This document shows, piece after piece, positions 56,742 to 64,000 of a stretch of DNA of 64,000 bases. Where the stretch lies: the NCBI GenBank assembly GCA_018287875.1, contig JAGVVL010000001.1, positions 5,208,001-5,272,000 on the forward strand, written 5' to 3'. The DNA comes from Nigrospora sphaerica. Lineage: Eukaryota; Ascomycota; Sordariomycetes; Amphisphaeriales; Apiosporaceae. How positions within the stretch are numbered: the stretch's first letter is position 1; each line of letters opens with the position of its first letter. The translations under genes and the position numbers were made by a program. The notes beneath the pieces are model-generated. The model worked only from the letters and a program-made list of their open reading frames with translations. It did not search any database and was not told where the DNA came from.

Positions 56742-59683
56742 ATGGATGGCTCACGACACCTGTCTACCTCGTTTGCTTCTCGTATGTCGGCCTCAACGCC
56801 CCATCCTTCTGCCGGGTATCGAAATCAGTATTCAGTCGGTCAGATCTCTGCTTACCGCTCAGTGGCGAGCACTCCCTGTCCGTCTCGCCAAATTCGAGCT
56901 CAAAGTACCATATCGGGCCGCAGATCTCGCGGAAACTCATCCATATGGGGATCTGATGGCCATCAGGTCTTGTGTGCAGTCAGTGAAGCACGCGGCGTGT
57001 CGCCGGCTGTTGGGCTTGCTTTCATCAACAGCACCACCAATGAAGCCGTTCTCAGTCAGATATGTGATTCCCAGTTCTACGTCAAAGCAATTCACAAGAT
57101 TCGGCTGTACGAGCCTTCGACCATTCTGATGGTCAACACGGGGTTTCCGCCGAATCCCACCTCCAGCTTGCTTTCCATTCTACAAGAGGAGCTGCCGACG
57201 GCGGACATTGAGCCTCTGGATCGCAAGTACTGGTCCGAAATTGCAGGACTGGAACTTATTCAGGCGCTCGCATTTCGCGAAGATCTGGACGCTATCATGG
57301 TGGCCATACAGGGCAACTACTATGCAACATGCTCGTTTGCCGCCGTAAGTTACCCAGCATCTTACATGTTTGTTTGGCTTTACCTGAATTTCCATAGGCA
57401 GTCAAGTATATGGAACATGCGTGCCACCTGAGCATCATGGCGCATTCATTGCGCATCCAATACCAACCATCTGAGAATTCGATGATGATCGACGTCTCCA
57501 CCATTCAATCGTTGGAACTGATACAGAACTTACACGTTGCAAAGTCCAAAGATTGTCTATTCGGTCTGTTGAACGAAACTTTGACTCCAATGGGGTCCCG
57601 GATGCTTCGAAGCAACATTCTCCAACCCTCCACGCAAGTAGAGTACACACTGATCCCACGCTTCGATGCGTTGGATGAGTTGACAGCCAAGGAAGACATG
57701 TTCTTTGAAGTTAGAAAAGGTATGCCCGTGGTTCTGTACTACAAGACACGACGGTTCAACTGACCTGCGTTAGCACTGAAAGCTTTCTCTGATGTTGAGA
57801 AATTATTGACACAGGCAAGCTATCGCCTCTACCTTGAATCAATCCAGTGCTGATTCCTACAGCTTGTTGTTGTGCCCCAGAACGCCTCCATCTACGCGTC
57901 CGAGCAAGCGATCAACAGCGTGCTCATGATCAAAGGTTTCTTGCTGGCAATAGAGCCATTGCATAGTTCGCTAAGCACAGCAAGATCCGATTTGCTCTGC
58001 AAGATTCGGGATATATGCCGCCCCGAGCTCATCCAAAAAGTGGTGGATTTGATTGCTGCAACAATCAACGACGATGTGGTACCCATGGAAGCACCTGTTG
58101 ATAGATGGCACCAGAGGACTTACGCAGTCAAGGCCAGTTCCGTCAAGCTTCCCATCACTCTGGATATCCCTGTTGACAGCCACCCAGTCAGGAGTCCACG
58201 GCATGCTCGATGTTGCGCGCCAAACATACAAAGAGGGCACGGATGATGTTCATCAACACGTGGAGACCATTCAAAGTACACATCCATCCTTCACCCCTGA
58301 TGATAATGCGAGCTGACAGCGATGAAGAGGAGCATGATTTCCCATGCAACCTCAGATTCGACCATGATCGAAAGTATTGGTTGCGATTGAGGGAGTGCGA
58401 CGTGGAAGGTCGAGACTTGCCAGATATCCTCATCAACCGGGTGCGCAAAAAGGGCTTTGTCGAATGCCAAACTATGGCTTTGGTCAAGCTCAATAACCGC
58501 ATCACAGATTCCCACAACGAAGCCGTCATGCTCAGCGATAGTGTTATTCAAGACCTGCTGGACGCGATTCGGGGACACATCTCCGACCTCTTCCGAGTCT
58601 GTGAAGGCGTTTCCATGCTGGACATGCTAGCTAGTTTCGGCCAGTTAGCGACTACGAGGGACTATGTCAGACCTGAGTTGGGCCAGACGTTGGCCCTTCA
58701 AGCAGCGCGTCATCCGATCTGTGAGGCCGTAATGCAACAACGCTTTGTTCCCAACGACGTCTTCTCCAGCGAGCAGAATCGCTTCCAGATCATCACTGGC
58801 TGCAACATGAGTGGGAAAAGCACCTACATCCGGATGGTCTCGCTGTTGCAAGTCATGGCTCAGATTGGTTGCTTTGTTCCGGCGGATTACGCAGCCTTCC
58901 CAATCATACACCAGCTGCTTGTTCGAATGTCTACCGACGACAGCATCGAGGCTAACATGTCGACTTTCTCGGTCGAAATGAGAGAAATGGCCTTTATTCT
59001 AAGTCAGGTCAACGGCAGATGTCTTGTCATTGTGGACGAGTTAGGGCGCGGAACCAGTACGAGGGACGGGTTGGCTATCGCGATCGCGATTTCCGAAGCA
59101 TTGATACAAAGCCATGCATTCGTTTGGTTTGCAACGCATTTCAGTCAAATAGGCGAGTTTCGTAAGCTGCGTTGACTTGGAGTTTCTTTGACGGGCTAAC
59201 CCCTCTACAGCCACGATCCTCGGCAGTCGGCCAGGAGTGCTCAACTTGCATTTAGCAACCGAGGCCTCGGGCGTTGACGACGAGACGCCCAAAATGACGA
59301 TGCTGTACAAGGTCAACTCCGGAGCTGCTGAGGAGGTGAACTATGGTCTCAAGCTTGCACGGGCCATCGGGTTTCCGCCCGAATTCATGCAGCTGGCCGA
59401 GCACGTTTCCAACTCACTCCAGAGGCAGATGGAGGAGAAGAGGCAGTCATCGCAGTCCAGGAAGGTGGCATTGAAACGCAAACTCATCTTGAACCTTTAC
59501 GAGACTTTACAACAAATGAGGGACTCGGACATGGAAGACAACGCACTAGGCAGCTACATGAGGAGACTGCAGACAGAATTTGTGGTGCGAATGGACGAGA
59601 TTGAGGAGGGCGGCCAGGCCGCAAGCAAGACGGGAGAAACGAGCTCGGCCGTCGGATCTGAGGAGCCTGGAAGCAAAATGTAG
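56742..59683 (+). CDS. msh4: Meiotic MutS homologue Msh4
   Basis: Seven exons are inferred: 56742-57344, 57398-57719, 57774-57814, 57863-58132, 58188-58275, 58328-59161 and 59211-59683, about 876 aa. The N-terminus lacks the mismatch-binding MutS domain I and starts with a Ser-rich tail, as in Msh4. Connector and lever regions follow (AVKYMEHACHLSIMAH; GLLNETLTPMGSRMLRSNI). The ATPase core has Walker A TGCNMSGKSTY near residue 600, STFSVEMREMAFIL, Walker B LVIVDELGRGTSTRDG and THF. The final part holds a coiled Msh5-interaction segment. With Msh5 it clamps recombination intermediates and promotes meiotic crossovers. Intron 3 has a GC donor (CAG|GCAAGC). The intron 4 donor and the intron 5 acceptor are ambiguous (see findings). 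The other introns are clear. Confidence 0.92.
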
Positions 59684-60066
59684 GCCGCCGATGGGCTGTC
59701 CTTTTACAAGTCGTTCTGAATTTGCTTGAGATTAATCGGGGAAGAGGGGGCAAGACTCAATACAACTTCAGCCAGGTTGCTCGCGAATAGATTAATCCGC
59801 AGCGTTCTGCTCCTGTCACTGTCACTTCTCCTTCCCTTATACAGGGCTCAGCACCGACGGGAGGGGCGAAAAGGGGCGTGCGTTCGCGACAATGCCTTGA
59901 CCCCATGGGAGCAGCGGTGGTACTGTCATGGAAGAGCAAAGGCCTTCTGTTATAAGCCCTGGAGCTGGGCAAAGTAGGCGCTCGGAACACGGTCTCGCTC
60001 GGAGTGAAGACGATAAACAGGTGTTAAATATTCTGCAGAAAACCACTCGGGGTATCTCAATACACG
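59684..60066. other. Convergent 3' spacer msh4 / CSC1-like
   Basis: Downstream flanks of both genes. Nothing else is seen. Confidence 0.45.
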
Positions 60067-62800
60067 TTAGACGTTGTCTCCGCCGTTGTCGCGCCAGACA
60101 TGGGTATCTCCGAGACTAAAAGAGCTTGAGCCACTGCCGTACCCCCCGTTCCTCCCGTTCACCTGGATGTGCGGCGGTGTCTCGCCCGTCTCGTCCACCT
60201 CGACCAGGTCGGCCGTGAAGCCGCTCACCGTCGAGGCCCGCGACGACGACGGCGGGCGCGGCGGGTCGTGATAGACCCACGGCTGCTGGAGCGGCGCCAC
60301 CAGGCTGGGGTTCACAAACTGCATCCCCTTCTCCTTGTCCTCGTCGATGGTGCTCAGCCGCCGCGTCAGTCGGTTCTGCGGGACGCGCAAGCCCGGGTCC
60401 CGGTCGGCGTTGGTGACCGTGGTCCCCCGCGTCTCCCCCTCGCGCTTCAAACTCCTCAGGGCGACGAAGACGGTCAGCGGCCGGAACCGCTGGTTGAAGT
60501 AGTGGTTGTACCAGATGGTCAGCACGAGCAGCGGCGCAACGGCCGCGGCCTGGACCCAGGCCAGTTGCAGCGAGAGCGTGCCCACCATGACGACCTGGAA
60601 CAAGATCAGGCCGATGATGATGCGAGAACAAATAATGCGCCACGCGCCGCCCGTGGCGTGCTGGGGCTGGTCCATCGAGTAGAGGAGCTGGTACTTGTAC
60701 ACAAAAAAGCCCAGGGTGAAATAGCAGACGCCACCGAGTAGGACTAGGTGCGACCGCGGCATGATGCTGTAGACCAAGCAGAGGATGAAGACCAGCAGCG
60801 CCGTGGGCAGGTAGAAGCCGTAGGTGAACAGAGTCGGCCGGGCCAGCTCGGCGTAGTCACGGGGTGTTTTGGCGCCCATGCGGTAGATGGGGCGCACAAG
60901 CACGCCTCCGAACTGCAGAAGCCGGAAGGGCATCAGGCCGATACCCTGGAGCGTGATGAAGCTGATGTAAAAGTCGATGAGCCCCCAGATCGACTTGGCC
61001 AGCTCTTTGGCAATGGCCCGCGCGTCCTTGGAAAAGGACTCGGTCAGGCGGGGCCAAAAGGTCGAGGCCGATCCCGAGATGGCGAAGACCAGGAACACGT
61101 TGAAGAAGGTGAAGAAGAAGTTCTTGGAAACCACGGAGAGTTCCACATCGCCCTGGGATATCATGCCCTGGTGGTTGGCCAGGTAGTCGTACAGATAGGG
61201 CACGGCAATATTGAGCAACGACACGAAACCTACAGGCAGGGCCGTCTGCACGAGCACCTTGGTGATGCTGTGGCTCATGAGGGCGTTGGCCAGCGAATGC
61301 GACACCTTGTCTATGGTGCAGATGTTCAGCAGACTCGCCAAGAAAACGACGGGCGTAATCCAGATGAGGGTGAGGAAGGTGATGAAGAGGGTAATGAGCC
61401 ATGACTGGAGGCGTCGCCTGTACCGCGGCGTATATGTGTTCTTCCACACTACGTCCGTGGGACTGGGGGCCGGTTTAGAGAGGAGCTGGCCGGGGCGTGG
61501 GTCGATCAGGGCCTGGATGGCCATCTGACTGGCAGCAATCGAGTCCATGGTCACGAAGGCCGTGGACTGCGGTTCGTACTCCTTTCGCCTCGCCTCCTGG
61601 ACCTGCTCGTCCAACCTGCGCAGTTTCTCCTCGAAATAGTCGATGGCGTCGATCTGCCGGCTCCAAAGCTTCAGGAAGCCGTAACGAATCCGAGTCGTGG
61701 GCCGCTCCCTTTCCGTAACGATCCCCCGGAGGCTGTCGTGAGCCAGCAAGTGGCCGTTTTCTCCCCCGTCCGCGCCGAGGTGATCGCCATCTAGGCCATC
61801 GGGATCCGTACCGAGTGGTTCGCGGCGTATTGCGACCCGTGCCGCGGGCTTCGCGGGTTTCCGGGAAAGGTAGACGCTCCAGGCCTCTTCGAGCTTGCGC
61901 AATACGGCGTTCCGCTGCGCCATGAGGCTATCCAGTTCTGCCCAGTCGCGACACAGGGTCACGGACCTGACGTGGCCGATTTCCAGGTTCTCGACAAATT
62001 CCTTGATTTTATCCTCGTCTCGGAGGTCCTCGGGAATGCCGGTCAAACGAAATGTACGATCGGTGACTGTCCTCTGGGTGCCCAAGTACTCCTGTCTCAC
62101 CTTCAAGATTTTGAAGGTTTCCGAATTCATGTAGTATACTGTCAGGAAGGAGAAGAACCAGGTGAAGGCGAGGTAGGCCCATAGGTAGGATAGCTCGAAG
62201 GAAGGGTCGCTCTTGTGCTTCCCGGTGACGGTGAAGGCGTCGGCATCCGATGAGGGGAACTCGGCAAAGGGGCTGCCGGACCTCTTGTCGCCGGGCGGGT
62301 AGACATGGGAAGAATTATTGATGGGCCAGAGGACGGCGGCGGCGAAGAAAGTCATGACGGCGAAGAGCCGCATGGACATCTTGAAGAAGGACAAGAAGAC
62401 AAAGGCGTCCAGGCCTGCTGAAGCCAACACTTGGGCGTCCGTTACCCGGTAGAGGGCGGGAATCCAGCCCAGGAAGCTGTCGGGGAGGATGGGGAGGGCG
62501 ATTTGGGGGTCGAGGTAGCGCCTCCTGGCAGCATAGAGGGAGGGCCATCGCGGTCTGAGAAACTGGCGGGGGCGCAAGATCGCGGATCAGCGCCGGGTCC
62601 AACGGGTAACGGGAAGGGGAGGAGGCGGCCGCAAGACTCACACAAAAGGCAATGAAGGCCGACACACCCAAGGTCAGCGAGATGATCAACTGCACGTATA
62701 GGTCCTTAGATCCCGGCGTGACGGCCCTGTCGCCAGAGCTGCTGTCGCAGACCCAGGAGCTGTTGTGCGACCCGTTGCTTGGGACCCTAGCATAGTCCAT
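60067..62800 (-). CDS. CSC1/OSCA/TMEM63-type mechanosensitive (stress-gated) cation channel
   Basis: Exons 62800-62642 and 62562-60067 encode 884 aa. The N-terminal RSN1_TM region starts in exon 1 (DLYVQLIISLTLGVSAFIAFC) and continues FLRPRWPSLYAARRR. Two more helices follow. The cytosolic PHM7-type domain has an RRM-like start (RTFRLTGIPEDLRDEDKI) and ends AFVTMDSIAASQMAIQAL. The channel-forming RSN1_7TM block comes next (IWITPVVFLASLLNI; NFFFTFFNVFLVFAISGSAS; IYRMGAKTPRDYAEL; YSIMPRSHLVLLGGVCYF). The cytosolic tail is Ser/Pro-rich. This family forms dimeric cation channels gated by membrane tension or osmotic stress. The intron is GTGAGT...GCCAG in phase 0. Several such paralogues occur per fungus, so the exact orthologue is not assigned. 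Confidence 0.94.
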
Positions 62801-64000
62801 GGTGGCCGACGGGGCAGCGGCGGTTCGCGGGATATCTGGGCAGTCTGAGTATATGCGCGCGCGCGGGGACGTGGGCTGCAATCTGGCTCTCGAACGCCGA
62901 CTCGGATCTGGTCATGGCAGGGTAGAGGAGCGGCTTCGGGTCGACCGTGATGCTGAACTAACCACAACCGCCGGGGTGGGTGGAAGTCTGGGAGAGGTCG
63001 AGAGGAGGGACGGACAGACGGAGGTGAGCTTGAGATATGTAGTTGTATTTCCACACATGAATGAGAACGAAACGCAGATGGATCCAGCGGTGGAGGGTTT
63101 GGGGGATGGTGACGATCTCGGCAACTAAACTGGCGCTGGGTGACGAGAGAAGCGGCCGCTTGAAGGTACCTCTCGACGTCGCTAGTGCATCGCGGGTCAG
63201 AATGTACCTAGTAAACCTACACAGGTGCCATGTGCTACGCTGGCCTATAGCAGCAGGGGAGGCAGGCGTGGCCCCGAGGAGCTGGACGTGAGGTCCTGCA
63301 GCAGGTGCATGCGCAGGGAGCAGCAGAGCTGGCGCTGGCCAGGACTAGCCCATGACGGTTGAGCCTATAGGCGTAGCGGATGTTGACGTATCGAATTTTT
63401 AGGCGGTAAACCCCACGCGATGCTGCTTCCGGCAGCCCCAGCAATACCCACTGGCCAGGTGTACAGCCTTCTAGGGTGCGACGGGTGCTGGCGATGGATA
63501 CGGAACAGTTCGTGCAATGCCCACACGCGTGCATGGTTTTTTCATGCCCAAACAACCGGGAGACCGGGAGTCGGCTGATAATTTTCGCCCATAACGAAGC
63601 GGCTTGCATTTGCACAGGCGCACACAAACATGTACGATGTAGGAACGACAGCAATTTTCGGGGAGGGGGGCTGTTGGCATCGCGGCCCCGTTTCCTATCC
63701 CGGCTGCGAGCCTCCCATTGGCCCATTCGTTTACCACCACCCGCCATCCACCTCGCCAGGCCCGAAACATATCCGCCCCGCCCCGAACTTCCGCGAGAAC
63801 CCCTCCCGAAGGCTGGAAAGAAAAAACGACTGGAGCGAGAGCAAAGTGAGAAAAGAGACAAGAACAGAGGCGACCCGCACATGCAGGGATGGATGGTACG
63901 GGTCGATCGCGCGTATGCAGCGAGGTGGACAGGCCTCAGCGGAGAGGCCCGGATGGCTTGAGGGAGAGAAAAAAAAAAAAAAAGACGACGCTAGCTAATC
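62801..64000. other. Right-end spacer
   Basis: Promoter side of the CSC1-like gene. A poly-A run (about 63969-63984) lies near the right edge. The AGAA-rich stretch at 63810-63860 could be leader sequence of a gene outside the window. No gene is seen. Confidence 0.45.

Noticed and set aside
57398..59683. Possible identity as Msh5 or a mitochondrial MutS homologue
   Set aside because: Lack of mismatch-binding domain I, the N-terminal Ser-rich tail and the GLLNETLTPMGSRMLR lever sequence fit Msh4 better.

Overview
The window is nuclear DNA of a filamentous ascomycete (Pezizomycotina), most likely a Sordariomycete. The signs are short 45-110 nt introns with GT(A/G)AGT-type donors and CTRAC branch sites, GC-rich third codon positions, long gene-poor spacers, and a gene set typical of the group: a BAH-PHD EPR-1-like reader, a TslA-type trehalose synthase subunit, a HAK potassium transporter, and DUF3602 and DUF3716 proteins. 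Exon coordinates were worked out by hand from splice consensus, codon phase and family conservation. No transcript data were used.

Layout, left to right. 0-5 kb (minus strand): the N-terminal part of an EPR-1-like chromatin reader, cut by the window edge, then the vacuolar effluxer Atg22. 7.6-12.1 kb: a secreted GH10 xylanase (+), a small DUF3602 protein (-) and a glutathione S-transferase (-). About 5 kb without a supportable gene follows. 17-24 kb: an Erg6-type methyltransferase (+), a disrupted hypothetical locus (+), a DUF3716 protein with a CENP-C-like cupin tail (+) and a small secreted protein (-). 26-31.4 kb (+): an acetoacetate-decarboxylase-fold protein, a second small secreted protein and a ferric reductase. 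32.8-41 kb (-): HAK potassium transporter, branched-chain aminotransferase and MFS transporter. 41.9-43.1 kb (-): a broken cell-surface protein gene. 44-46.8 kb (-): trehalose synthase regulatory subunit. A 6.9 kb gene-free spacer follows. 53.8-62.8 kb: the ribosome assembly factor Rsa4 (-), divergent from the meiotic MutS homologue msh4 (+), then a CSC1/OSCA-type channel (-).

The genes look like an ordinary mix of housekeeping, transport and secreted functions. I see no biosynthetic cluster, CRISPR array, prokaryotic-type system, intact transposon, tRNA or rRNA. The most interesting items are a 6-nt microexon inferred in atg22, GC-AG introns at conserved sites in the HAK and msh4 genes, the DUF3716-cupin protein, a trehalose-phosphatase domain with a degraded catalytic motif, two disrupted loci, and a 123-bp three-part trinucleotide repeat.
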